Below are positions 35,037 to 46,160 of a stretch of DNA of 64,000 bases, piece after piece (position 1 is the stretch's first letter; every line of letters begins with the position of its first letter). The stretch covers positions 334,334,294-334,398,293 of the forward strand of contig NC_053390.1 in the NCBI RefSeq assembly GCF_905171765.1, read 5' to 3'. The notes below the pieces were generated by a model. That model made no database searches and was not told where the DNA came from. It saw nothing but the letters and a program-made list of their open reading frames with translations. This DNA comes from Bufo bufo. Its lineage: Eukaryota; Chordata; Amphibia; Anura; Bufonidae. The translations under genes were made by a program, and so were the position numbers.

Positions 35037-35698
35037 TTAACGGGGTTGTGTCACTTCAGCAAGTAGCATTTATTATGTAGAGAAAGTTAATACAAGCCAC
35101 TTACTAGTGTAATATTATCTACGTTGCTTCCTTTGCTGGTGGATTCATTTTCCATCACATTATACACTGTTTGTTTCCATGGCTAAGACCACCCCTGCAA
35201 ATCAAGCAGTGGTGGCTAGTGATGGACGAAACATCTGCCGGGGCGGTTCGCGAAATCCACGTCCGATCAAATGTACGGATTCCATTCATTTTAATGGCCA
35301 GGCGTAATCTGAAAAACCTTCAGCTCATATTTGCAGCCAAGAAATAATTACTAGAAGTGCACAAATAGCCCCCACAACATGGACAGTGACATACCCAGAT
35401 GTATTATTCGAATTTTGCGATCTCCATTCATTTTTGTTTTCAATTGCGAAATATCGGCAATATAATATTTGCGTACGCGCATGCGCAAATGCACTATAAA
35501 GAAAGTATATTGGTATAAAACACCCCGCTTTAATCTGTTTTTTGGGGGGGGGGACTGGTATATCACACCAGTAGAAATTATTTGTTCAATAACGCTTGTC
35601 CCTCTATATACCTTCAGTATCGCAGCAGAACCGCACACAACTTCCGCACAATACAAATGCACTATAATATACTTTCTAACATAGAAAGTATATTATAA

Positions 35699-36510
35699 CA
35701 TTGTACAAGGAAGGCAATCCATTAGAATATGCATATAGATAAAACGTAACCTTTAATAATTTTACTATGAGAGTCCATTCACACGTTCGTAAGTGTTTTG
35801 CGGATCCACAAAACACGGACACCAGCAATGTGCATTCCGCAATTTGTGGACTGCACATCGCCGGCATTATAATAGAAAATGCCTAATCTTGTCTGCAATT
35901 GCGGAAAAGAATAGGACATGTTCTATTTTTTTGCGGAAACGGAAGCACAGATGCGGAAGTGCGGATATGGACAGCACATTCCGGCCCTATTGAAAATGAA
36001 TGGGTCTGCACCCGTTCCGCAAAATTGCGGAACGGATGCGGACCCATTTTGCGGACGTGTGAATGGAAAAGATATCCCTCAAAATGAAAATAAATGAAAT
36101 TATTAAAGTTAAGCAAAAAGCATAGATGTGGCAGGCAATAACAAGTGCTCGGCAGCACTAAATCAGGTGCTCGGTGGCACCAAATCAGAAACCATATGTC
36201 CTACCAAAATCTGGGGGGTTCCAGTGCACATCGATGAATCCAGGAGGGAAAGCAAAAAAACATCCATTCCTGGGCTAGATGATAATGTGGTATTGAAAGA
36301 CAGGGTGGGCAAAGAACTGTCCCTGATATTGCCCTACAGGGGGGTGCTATTCTGGCCCTGATAGCCTAACCACAGACCACCTGCCCTGATAAGAGCAACC
36401 CTGTCCGGAACCTTACCCTATATAAAAATGGCCCTAGTAAGCCCCTAGCCCCTAGGCCCCTGACTTCCAGGTAATCACTATATAGATCTATGTGTTTTTG
36501 ACTCATTATA
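35699..36510. mobile_element. Unidentified 812-bp insertion flanked by a 14-bp direct repeat
   Basis: AAAGTATATTATAA is found at 35685-35698 and 36511-36524, and the flanking satellite sequence becomes continuous if one copy and the insert are removed. No domain is recognisable. A 14-bp duplication suits a LINE/SINE-type event or a repeat-mediated one. The insert contains the MITE at 35774-36067. Confidence 0.55.
35774..36067. mobile_element. Foldback MITE, about 294 bp
   Basis: Ends TCCATTCACACGTTCG and the complement of TCCATTCACACGTCCGC are inverted, and the interior is rich in GCGGATCC/GGATGCGG repeats typical of PIF/Harbinger-like MITEs. No clear TWA duplication was found, so the superfamily is tentative. 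Confidence 0.6.
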
Positions 36511-37280
36511 AAAGTATATTATAAGTATATCGCACCCCTCTGTGTATCACACCTATCGATAGCACACCTATACTAGTGCTTAAAATGACTTTTATGACCC
36601 TATTAGCTAGCGTTTGGTGTCCCAGCCTGTCCCTGCTCCACACAGCAACCTCTCTCTACACTGGCAAAACACTGAATGTAAAATGGCAGCCAGATCAAGT
36701 TTGTTAATAAGGTAGGGGGTATGTCCATGTGCTGAAACGTCTCAATTGGCTGTCCTGTACCACCTGATGGATGTGTCATGGGTCGAGTTCTTCACAATGT
36801 AAAAGAATATGGTGGGCGCGAATTTCTCCATATGTTCGCATGTTCGGCGAATCGCTAACACACAAAGTTCGCCGTGAAACGACCGCCGGGCGAACCGCAA
36901 GGCCATCTCCAGTGGTGGCCGTGCTTGCACACTATAGGAAAAAGTGGAATGCTATGTGCACGCCTATTATCCTGGCCACCAGAGAGGCCAGCGGTTTTCT
37001 TCTAGTATACAAGCACCGCCAGCACTGATGGATTGCAGGGTGATCGTAGCCATGGAAACAAGCAGTGTACAATGTGATGGAAAAATGAATCAAGCCAGCA
37101 ATGGAAGCAATATGAACAATCACAATACATTAGTTAGTGGCTTGTATAACTTACTCTACATGATAAATGTGACTTGCTGAAGTGAGACAAACCCCCTTTA
37201 AGTGCAGTTTCTTAGTAACATAAACCTTGGGCTTAGTAGAAAGGTATAAAGCAATCATTGTAGAGCAGTGTGGAAGATAA

Positions 37281-37520
37281 GGGTGCCTTCACAGGACCAT
37301 ATTTTCGTACCACATCTGAACTTCATTTTTTCCGGATTGCCAGCAGACCATATCAATACTATTTCATCTGTGTGCTCTCCGCATCCAAGCTGAGCCGAAG
37401 ATTATAGAATATGTTTTCAATAGGGGTCACGAAAAGTGCCAGATTCAACAGACCTCTTCTGTATTTCGTGAATTCGCATTTTGCAGACTGCAAAATAGAT
37501 ATAGTCATGTGAATGTACCC
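37281..37520. mobile_element. Degenerate MITE, about 240 bp
   Basis: Left GGGTGCCTTCACA and right TGTGAATGTACCC form an imperfect inverted repeat; the flanking trinucleotides are TAA and TTA. No coding content. Probably Harbinger-like or Tc1-like; weak call. Confidence 0.4.
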
Positions 37521-38185
37521 TTATACTGAGAATACTAGATAAAGAAAAGAATTCCCAATGGAGGTTGTCTTACACATCTAGCTATAATATATACAGTATA
37601 CATGTGCTTCTACTATATACTATACATGTGAAACATAGTATATTATTAATTTATATGGTATGCATTATTATTTTTCTATGTAGTATGCACAAATTATCTT
37701 TACACAAGAGAAAAATCTTTCAGCGTTTTATGGGACAGATTGAGAAAAATGCAGTTTTAAAAAAGAAAATCTATTCCAAGTATCATTAGACTATAGATTC
37801 ATCATTTGTGTCATTAAATTTTCAGAGTGGCATGTGCACAAGGTGAATTTTCCCATGGTGAATTTTTCTAATTAATGAGGTTAAATCTGTGTGGCCACCC
37901 ACCATGGTTTCCAAACAGAATCAAGATCTGTACATGCAAACTGCACCATATGGTGTAAACTATACATTGACATATCTGGGAGGTGGATTTTAAAGGGATT
38001 TTTTAGGAATAATTTAAAATATCTGCCGACTACCTGTTCTAGAATGTGAGCAGGACTGGTTGCCTCCACTTGCAGAGTTGCTTATGGGGGGTAAGAAGGC
38101 AGGTCCTCCCTACATACTACACTTGGATATACTACATATTGGTGTAGTTTTTCTGTCAGGCTGGTCAGCCACTGCTGGCATATCT
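37521..38185. other. Gene-free AT-rich spacer
   Basis: No recognisable gene or repeat up to the start of hAT 3. Confidence 0.45.
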
Positions 38186-38247
38186 TAGGATGTTGGGACG
38201 AACCATCGGCCGAGACGGTTCGCGACCCCACAAGTTCGTGACTGGCC

Positions 38248-38350
38248 CCCATTCACTTTAATGGCAGGCGAAACCAGAAAAACCTTCAGCTCATATTTGC
38301 AGCCACAAAATACTTAGTAGAAGTGTACAAATAGTCCCACAACATGGACA
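38248..38350. repeat. 103-bp direct repeat, left copy
   Basis: This stretch of the hAT 3 left end, starting CCCATTCACTTTAATGGC and ending CACAACATGGACA, recurs without a visible mismatch at 40823-40925 on the other side of the Penelope-like element. It behaves like a very long target-site duplication. Confidence 0.9.
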
Positions 38351-38399
38351 TGGTCTTACAGTTCCCACCCCTAATATAGCTCAGGAGGAGAAGACCGCC

Positions 38400-40291
38400 C
38401 TACAGTGGTTATGTGGTCTTGAAGATGATGGTCATTAAGCCCGCCGACCAAGGGGGGCAACGTGGTCTGATGTCTAGAGCCTACTATCTGAGGAAGCCTC
38501 TAGACAGTTAGATGACACAACTGTTTATCAAAAGCTTAGTGAGAATCCCGTTCCATCTATTCTTCTCAGGGTTCATGTCACTTCTTTCAGATATGTCGAT
38601 CTGCAATTTTTGCCCAAAAGTATTATAGAGAAGCTTGTCCCCAAGTTCCCTAAGTATCCAGCTTGGTACTTTGTGCCAAAAGTACACAAGTCGTTATCAC
38701 GTCCCCCGGGGAGACCCATTGTTGTCGGCATAGGGTCCCCGACCGAACCTATTTCCAAATATACGGATTGGTTACTTAGGCCCCTCCTAGTGGGCACTCC
38801 CACGTATCTCAAGGACACCGGGGACTTCCTCCGCGCCGTCAATGATATTGAATGGCGGGAGGAATTCCACCTTGTGTCCTTGGACGTGGAGAGCCTTTAC
38901 ACCCGTATCCCTCACGATGCTGGTCTTAAAGCCATTGCGTCGGTCCTTGCCCGTACCGACAAAAGCACAGTGTTCTCTCAGTTTGTACAGGAGTCCCTTC
39001 AATTGGTACTCAGCAACAATGTCTTCCAGTTCAACGCCAATGGTACCGCCAGATACAGGGTACAGCAATGGGCACACCTGTGTCATGTACCTTTGCCAAC
39101 CTGTATCTGGCGATATTTGAGGAGACATACGTTTTCTCCTTGGGTAATCCCTTTCTCGCATACATCCATAGGTTCCTCCGATATGTAGATGATGTATTTC
39201 TGGTCTGGTCAGGCAGCGAAGAGCAGTGTGGGCTTTTTGTGCAGTATCTCAATGACACTAATAATATGAACATGAAGTTCACTTTCAACTTCGGGGGCAG
39301 ATGTCTGGATTTTCTCGACGTACATGTCTCCGTCGTTGATGGTCAGCTGCACACTACAGGTTTTTGCAAACCCACTGCCACTAATTCGCTGCTCCACCAG
39401 ACCAGTTTTCATCCCCCTGCCGTCAAAGACGCGGTGCCCTATCGACAGTTTGTCCGGTTGCGTAGAATCAACAGCACCGACGCCGACTTTCTTAAGCAGG
39501 CGTACCAACTTATGGATAGGTTGCTGGAGAGGGGTTACCCAAGGAGGACCGTATTGGATGCATTGCATCGAGCGGCTTCACGCCCTCGATCTAGTCTCCT
39601 CAGTGACAACATAGGTGGCGATAAAGATGAAAAATTTGCTTTCGTCTTTAAGTTCAGTCCTGCAGCGGATATTATTAAACGGGCAGTGCATAATAACTGG
39701 GACCTCCTGAAGCATGAATTGTCTCTGGGCACAGTAGTCTCCAGCAAGCCTCTCATCACTTTTAGGAAGTGCCATACCTTAAGGGACAAATTGGTCCATA
39801 GCGCTCTCCGGCTTCCCAAAGGGTCCAATTGGCTACAAAGCAGAATCCCAATGGGTAACCACAAATGTGGAACGTGTTCATTTTGTCATTTGAACTCCCA
39901 AGCGAAAAGTCTGTCTCTAGGGGGCGTCACACACAAGGTCACACAGTTTATTAACTGTCGTACTCCTTTCATGGTATACGTCATTTCATGTAGTTGTAGC
40001 AGGTTTTACATTGGAAAAACAATCAGGCCTTTGCTTGAATGGGTGCGCGAGCACATTAACTCTATTCGTACTGGACGAGGTTCTCCTCGCCTTATTGAAC
40101 ATGTTCGCTCAACTCACAATGGTGATCCCTCTGGCCTCTCCTTTGCTGGCATTGAGGCGGTGGGACCCATCCTTCGGGGAGGTGATCGCCACCGCCTCTT
40201 GCTGCAGCGGGAGGCCAGATGGATCATCAGGACAAGTGCCATGGGACCCCATGGACTTAATGACAAGAACGACATGGCTGTCTTTTTATGA
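38400..40291 (+). pseudogene. Penelope-type RT with GIY-YIG endonuclease
   Basis: Single-ORF retroelement protein that copies RNA (RT) and nicks target DNA (GIY-YIG). Frame one (38610-39188) has YFVPKVHK, the RPIV box and the catalytic-Asp stretch HLVSLDVESLYTRIPHD. A one-base frameshift near 39050 moves to the second frame (39068-40291): AMGTPVSCTFANLYLA and the YVDD box in LRYVDDVFLVW near 39180. A Cys-rich C-GTCSFCHL stretch near 39867 precedes GIY-YIG near 39970-40110: VYVISCSCSRFYIGKT (the VYV/YIG pair) then the Arg/His helix VREHINSI. Upstream of 38610, MVIKPADQGG is out of frame and followed by stops. About 630 codons are present; with two breaks it is inactive. Confidence 0.88.
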
Positions 40292-40667
40292 CCATAACAC
40301 CCTGCCACTTATGCACGGCCGCCACCTCCATCACCTCATTTCTAATATATCGGATACTTATAGCCTCTTTCGCAAATGTCCTACATAGTCTCCTTTCCAT
40401 GCAAACTTCCTGCCTTTATATGGCATTCATTTATTCCTCTGTGTCCTTATACTGGTCTGGCACCTGGAATTTGTCGCCAAAACTAAGAATTGCATATCGA
40501 TTTTTGCATTTTCTGCAACTTGATATCTTATGTGATGCTCATACTAATGTCTTGTGTCTCTCTCTGATTTGTTTTGCAGCTGCACACAGGGGAGACTCGG
40601 TATCACCATGGTGATGCCCAGCATTTTCCCTTTAAAAAGGTTTGTCCGTGCACCTGCACATCATATC

Positions 40668-40711
40668 CGGTCTGAAGAAGCGCGACTTCCGCGTGAAACG
40701 GCCGTCGCCGA
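40668..40711 (+). ncRNA. Hammerhead-ribozyme-like motif in the Penelope 3' tail
   Basis: The core is present in the right order: CTGAAGA (40672-40678), GAAA (40695-40698) and the cleavage triplet GTC (40704-40706). Helix I would pair CGGT (40668-40671) with GCCG (40707-40710, with one G-U). Helix II would pair GCGCG (40680-40684) with CGCGT (40690-40694, one G-U) around ACTTC, leaving one extra A after the core. Helix III would be very short (AC/GT around GGCC), as in the minimal hammerheads reported in Penelope-like elements. Activity is untested. Confidence 0.55.
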
Positions 40712-40822
40712 CGCACATTGTGGCCATCCCGCTCCCCTGCCTGCGCAGCATGCCGCTTGAACTGCAATAAAAGCAACTAGCAAAAACCACCGGTGAGTGC
40801 CGCGTCTCTCTCTACTTATCTA

Positions 40823-40925
40823 CCCATTCACTTTAATGGCAGGCGAAACCAGAAAAACCTTCAGCTCATATTTGCAGCCACAAAATACTTAGTAGAAGTG
40901 TACAAATAGTCCCACAACATGGACA
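40823..40925. repeat. 103-bp direct repeat, right copy
   Basis: Apparently identical to 38248-38350; after it the hAT 3 sequence resumes (GTGAGATACTAGAGG). Confidence 0.9.
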
Positions 40926-41049
40926 GTGAGATACTAGAGGGGGATCAAAGACATAAATTCCACCAAAAAATATGTATCTCAATCAGGGGACATTTTATGC
41001 GTCTTAAAGGGAAATTCTCTGAAATGTGTCCTGTTGGAGCCTAGAAAAT

Positions 41050-41830
41050 TTTTATTATAGACCACGGGTGTACGGGCCATAAAAATTTGGCATTCACCTG
41101 ACATAAAAGAAATTCTGATTATGTGGCTCGAGGTACATTATTCGGTCAATAGATAAAAAATTTTACTGTAGGCCACTGGACTACAGGCCCCAAACATAAG
41201 CATTCACGGAACAGAAAAGATCAAGTGATTATGTGGCCGGAGGTATATTACACGGTCAATGGATTAAATTTTACTGCAGGCCAGTACAAATACAGGTCAA
41301 ATACATATGTTAAAAGAACTAAAATATTAAATTGGATTAAAAACATGGCTAACGTAATCCCCCAATTGAAAAAAACCCTAATGATAATAGTTGAAAATTC
41401 GATAACACGTTGGTCGTCACTGGTGTTGAATTCTCTGAGGCCCACAACAATTATTCATTCAGCGTACATAAAAGAACAAGTAGTATGTGGCTGGAGGTAG
41501 ATTACACGGTCATTGGATATCAATTTTCCAGCAGGCCAGTGTACTACAGGCCCCAAAAATTATGCATTCAGTGTACATAAAAGAACAAATAAGTATGTGG
41601 CTGGAGGTCTATTAGATGGTCAATGGATATCAATTTTCCAGCAGGCCAGTACAAATACAGGTCAAATACATATGTTTAAAATAATTAAAAATATAAATTA
41701 ACATGGCTAACGAAATCCCCCCTCAATGAAAAAAAAAACGAATAATAATAGCTGAAACACGTGGTCGTCAAAGTGTTGAATTCCTCTGAGGCACAAAAAA
41801 TTAGGCATTCAACAGACATAAAAGTTAATT
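41050..41830. repeat. 111-bp tandem array downstream of the hAT 3 transposase
   Basis: Units contain TATGTGGCTGGAGGTA, ACGGTCAATGGAT, CAGGCCAGTGTACTACAGGC and GCATTCAG.GTACATAAAAGA; anchors at about 41120, 41231, 41485 and 41595 give a 110-112 bp period with some shortened units. It holds short frames that are artefacts. Confidence 0.75.
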
Positions 41831-41944
41831 TAAGCTGCTATATTTACCTAAGACACGGACCATTATTTGTTCTGGGTGAGCGGCGGATATTTGTGGCGCT
41901 GGCATGAGGGAAATTCAATTAAATGTGGCTGTCATAGGTGTTGA

Positions 41945-44594
41945 AATTACTCAGAGATCCATGCCTCCTTCATTTTTAGAATTGTGTGGTAGTCCAAACT
42001 GTCGAGAGCTAGGCGAGTACGCTTATGGGTCACGATCCACCCTGCTGCGCTGAATGTCCTTTCGGACAGGACACTGGACAAGGGCAAGCACAACGGTTCC
42101 ATGGTAAATTGTGCCAGCTCTGGACACAGGTCAAGCCTGCACACCCAGTAGTCCAGGGATTCCTCGCTTCTCAGAGCGTCCACATCGGCCGTTAACCCTG
42201 TCGGTCTAGGCGTTCCTTGAGGCTGGATCTGGAGAGCACATGTCGATGGGTTGGCTGCAAGAATGATCTCATGTCCGATGTGACCAACACATCTTCATAC
42301 TCCCCTCTTCTTGCATGAGCTGTTGGATTGGTACCCACAACTGTTTCTCTGTGAGTGGAAATTCCTCTGCCAATGTCCGCAAAAGCAGAATGCAGCATTT
42401 CTCGAAGCAAGGCCTGGAAGTGCTGCATTCTGACAGCCCTCTGTGATGCTGGCAACATGTCTGCCATTTTGTGTTTGTATCGGGGGTCTAAGTACGTTGC
42501 CACCCAGTACAGGTCCTTTCCCTTTATGCTTTTTATACTGGGGTCCCTCTTCAAACACTGGAGCATGAAGGCCCCCATTTGCAGTAAACTGGAAGCAGTG
42601 GAGTGGCCTGGCTCCTGCTCATCATCCAGGAGAATGTCATCCTCGGTCACCTCCCCAAGCCACCGGACAACACCAGGGATCCCAGAAACGTTTAAAGCAT
42701 GCTCTTCTTGCTCCTCCTTCACCCTGGCCACCATCCTCCTCTGACTCCTTTTCAGACTCCTGGTGATTTGTCTCAGATGGAGTAGCCTCCCCGGGAATTC
42801 ATCCAGCATTGCGACTTCCTCATCTTCCTGCTCCTCGATGGCTTGATCAATGACACAACGCAATGGACACTCCAGAAAGAAGGCGTAAGGTACGATGTCA
42901 CTAATGGTGCAACTGGCTGCGACTTACCAGTTTTATGATCTCATCAAATGACCGCAGAAGTCTGCAGGCATCGCGCGTGAAGCAGCTACTGGTTGAAGTG
43001 AAAAGACAAAACCAGCTCCCCAGAACCTGTCCTGCCGCGGAGTTCGTACAGGTAGTCGTTAACATGCATGTTCCTGCTGGAGCAGCCTATCAAGCATATA
43101 CAGGTGGTGGTTTCCAGCGCGTTGGGCAGTCACAAATCAGACGTATGAGGGGCAGGTGGTGTCGCCGCTGAACGTCAGCAAGGCGAGCCATGGCCGTGTA
43201 AGATCTTCTAAAATGGCCTGGCTTGCCGCAAGACGTCCTGGACCCCGGGGTATTTGGCAACAAATCGCTGCACAACTAAGTTCAGGACATGTGCCATGCA
43301 TGGAATATGTGTCATTTTGCCCTGTTTCAACATGCTCAGTAGATTCGCACCGTTGTCGCACACCACTTTATCAACTGTCAAATTGAGCAGGGTTAGCCAC
43401 TGATCGGTCTGTGACCGCAAAGCTGAAAGGAGTGCAGGACCAGTGTGGATCTTGGCTTCCAGGCACAAACGCCGCAGCACAGCATGGCAACGTCTTATCT
43501 GGCTCGTCTAATAGGTTCTGGGGAGCTTGGGGGACGCAGAGGAAGAGGCGAAAGCAGTGGAGTCAGCCGAGGAGGAGACGAAGGATGGAGTAGGAGGACA
43601 AGAAGAAGAGGCAGGCCTGCATGCAATTCGTGGCGGTACCACCAAATCCACACGGGTGCCACAGGTTGCATACTTGATGGCTGTAAGAAGGTTCACCCAG
43701 TGGGCAGTAAAAGTTATGTACCTTCCCTGCCTGGGTTTGCTAGACCACGTGTCTGTGGTCAGATGTATCTTGGCACCGACACTGTGTGCCAGAGATACAT
43801 TCACTTACCGCTGAACGTGGCCATATAGCTCTGGGATGCCTTTTTGGGAGAAATATTTCCTTCCAGGTACCTTCCATTGCGGTGTGCCAATGGCCATAAA
43901 TTTTCTAAAGGCCTCCGAGTTCACCAGTTTATATGGCAGTAGTTGGCGGGCTAGCAGTTGGGCAAGAGGGATATCTGGCATCATCATCTTTTTTTGCTCG
44001 AACATTTGGGCCACGGAAGCCTTCCTTTTGCCAGATGAACGTGACGAGGGCACGCTGAAAGGTGGAGTGGAGGACAAAAGGGAGGAGAAGAGGCAGGACG
44101 TGGAGCACCAGGAGTGTGTCTTTGAGGGTTCTGACGGTGTTGCTCCCACGGGGCTCGGTGATGGGAGGCCAGGTGACTTCTTAAGGCGGTCATCCCTAGG
44201 TGAGTGTTGGGCTTACCGCGGCTTATGCGTTGACAGCACAGGCTGCAGATGACAACACTATTGTCATCAGCTGACATGTTAAAAAAAAGCTGCGGAGCCA
44301 TGTGCCGGAGTCCTGGGAGCACCAGATGTGACAGTGCATGGTTGATGGCTCGTTCCAGATACATTAACAGTCTGCTTTTTACCTCCTTTGCTCTGTAAGT
44401 TCTGTCTGCTTCTCCTCCTTCTCCTCCCAATCTGCTGCTCCGTCTCTCCCTCTGAACTCCCCTGCTCTTCCTCTCTTGTGGGCACCCACTTCACATTCAT
44501 AGACATGTCATCATCGTCCCCTTCACCACCACTGACATTAGAGATCTGGGAGTAGGCAGCAACAGTGGGCACCACCCTCCTTGGGCTGATCTGG
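41945..44594 (-). pseudogene. hAT 3 transposase, main part (BED finger to C terminus)
   Basis: Minus-strand pieces in order: MSMNVKWVPTREEEQG near 44510 and RRRRRSRQNL; a BED finger near 44280-44180 (CSLCCQRISRG and LRSHLASHH); QLLPYKLVNSEAFRKFMAI near 43930; KIHLTTDTWSSKPRQGRY near 43770 (first Asp); KVVCDNGANLLSML near 43360 (second Asp); CMAHVLNLVVQRF near 43290; CLICD-like CDCPTRW near 43120; DLYWVATYLDPRYKHKMADM near 42500; and the dimerisation region near 42100 with LDYWVCRLDLCPELAQF and SSVLSERTFSAAG, ending KMKEAWISE at 41947. Several frameshifts. The N-terminal exon-like remainder is displaced to 49177-49546 by the LTR complex. Closest to hAT 4. Confidence 0.85.
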
Positions 44595-45271
44595 GTACTT
44601 GTAACGGTCACGTCCTCACACACACACAGGGGGAAGGGTAGTGACCACTGTGCTCCACCCTCACCCCTGGCCCTGCCTACTTGCCGCACGAGTCCTGATG
44701 ACAGGGGACAACTGGACGGCAGTCCCTAACTTAGGATATGTGCAGGGAAGACAGACAAGACAAAATACGGAACATGAACGGACCGGGTCAGAACCAAGAG
44801 AGCTACGCAGTACAACGGATTAAGCAAAGAATGGTCAGGAGAAGCCGGGGTCAAATACCAGGAGAGTAGCAAAGTACAAGAGGAGTCCTAAGAGAGTAGT
44901 CAGGTGGGAGCCGAGGTCACAATATCAGGATGGATGCGCAGTACAGGAGGAGCAGGCAGAGAATCGTCAGGGAACAGGATCAGGTAAGTATTCAGTAGTC
45001 CAACAAATAGCCAGGAACCTAGAAATTAACAGGCAACCTGTGGCCAGCAGGCTGCCTGTATTTATAGTGGGGAGTGAGGGTCATGTGACGTGGCCAGCGT
45101 CACATGACCGACAGGCCAACAAGTCGAGCACCAAGTGATCAGCTCGGCGCTCAAGGCAGACTAGGAGCAGGGAGCCACCCAGCCAGCAAAGCCGCCCTGG
45201 GAATGAGGTCAAGCACAAATCCTCATTCCCAAAGCTAAGCAACAGGTCTGCGGGAAATGGGGGACCGAGTG

Positions 45272-46134
45272 TGTGGCGAAACCAACCTCGCCACTGGGTT
45301 TTGGAGAGGACTGGCTGCTGGCCTCTTGCCCCAGGATTATGGGCCATATACTAACTTTTAAACCCCTGAACCTATTCAAGTGAATTTTGGATAGGTTTAT
45401 CCCCAAGTTATACTGTTTAAATTGATGTAAGTTATATGTATGGCCAATGTAAACTCACAAAGTTGTAACAATTTATAATAAGTGTAACTTGTCAGCTTGG
45501 GAGGAAAATGCTGGGTGTGTTTCTATTGTGCCATTGTCCCATTGTGTGTTTAAATGGTGATGTCTGTTCTGTTGTCCTCACATGTGTATTGGCGATCTCC
45601 CTTTGTCCTCAGAGATAATTGGATTGCTCCTCAGGTTGTCTCCGGGACAGAGAGGAGGAGACCATGATGCATTGTGGGGATATGTTGTATCTGTCCTATG
45701 TCACAGTCTTCATTCTGGTCCTCTGGGGGTGTGAACGATTGGTTGCTGTAGTTACATTGTATGTGTTGTAAATTACTGATTGGTTGTATTTCAAACCCCT
45801 GTGGGCGGACCTGTATTTACAACAACTGTAATAAAAACCAGGCTGGGTGTGCCAGCACCTCAGACCACTGCTTGACCCTCAACATGGAGCCTTGTCTCGT
45901 TATTGGGGCTATTCACTGTATGCTGTTAGAAGACCGATTGCCAGAAGTGTAAGCTGATCCCTGTTCGTCTGCTAGCAGCTATTCGTGAGGTTCCAGTTTG
46001 GAGTGCTATTTTGTATCCAGTTCGGGAGTTTGGTGTATCCTGCATTAGCTTTGCCTGTCTCTCAGAAAGGGGCTTATCGCCTAAACGGATTTTAACCCCT
46101 TGTCTGCTGAAACGGTCCGTTACATTGGTGGCAA
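45272..46134 (+). repeat. 5' LTR of the non-autonomous element
   Basis: 863 bp, TG...CA. An AATAAA lies near 45831. It differs from the 3' LTR by scattered substitutions, indels near 45560-45620 and a replaced block near 45820-45860. Confidence 0.85.
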
Positions 46135-46135
46135 G

Positions 46136-46154
46136 CAGCGGGATCGTTCCTACA
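46136..46154 (+). other. Putative primer binding site
   Basis: TGGTGGCAAGCAGCGGGAT starts one base after the LTR and begins TGG, as expected for pairing to a tRNA CCA end. I could not assign the tRNA. Confidence 0.5.
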
Positions 46155-46160
46155 GCCAGA

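Larger units (their letters stand above)
35217..36911. mobile_element. Internally deleted hAT (hAT 3 family), exact 8-bp TSD
   Basis: GTGGTGGC occurs at 35209-35216 and 36912-36919. Ends TAGTGATGGACGAA and complement of TGGAGATGGCCTTGCG match hAT 3. The interior keeps one unit of the hAT 3 satellite (CACACCAGTAGAAATTATTT near 35566, CTATTAGCTAGCGTTTGGTG near 36598) but no transposase. It is interrupted at 35699-36510. Confidence 0.85.
35041..37197. mobile_element. TTAA-flanked foldback element interrupted by a hAT
   Basis: The left arm starts CGGGGTTGTGTCACTTCAGC after TTAA (35037-35040) and the right arm ends with the near-complement GCTGAAGTGAGACAAACCCC before TTAA (37198-37201). The arms stay complementary for about 170 bp, through TTTCCATCACATTATACACT and TTTCCATGGCTA. 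Without the hAT inserted at 35217 the element would be about 450 bp. A TTAA target and no coding sequence suggest a piggyBac or Kolobok MITE. Confidence 0.72.
38351..40822 (+). mobile_element. Penelope-like retroelement, 5'-truncated
   Basis: Inserted in the left part of hAT 3 between 103-bp perfect repeats. Contains a Penelope-type reverse transcriptase and a C-terminal GIY-YIG domain, a 3' tail with a hammerhead-like motif (40668-40711) and AATAAA near 40767. The 5' part opens mid-gene in sequence resembling VIKPADQGG near 38420-38460, so the N-terminal region and leader are missing. Confidence 0.85.

Noticed and set aside
36841..36905. Second hammerhead-like core (GTGAAAC) near a hAT end
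   Set aside because: There is no CTGANGA core in the right position; the sequence is explained by GTTCGCC/GGCGAAC terminal motifs.
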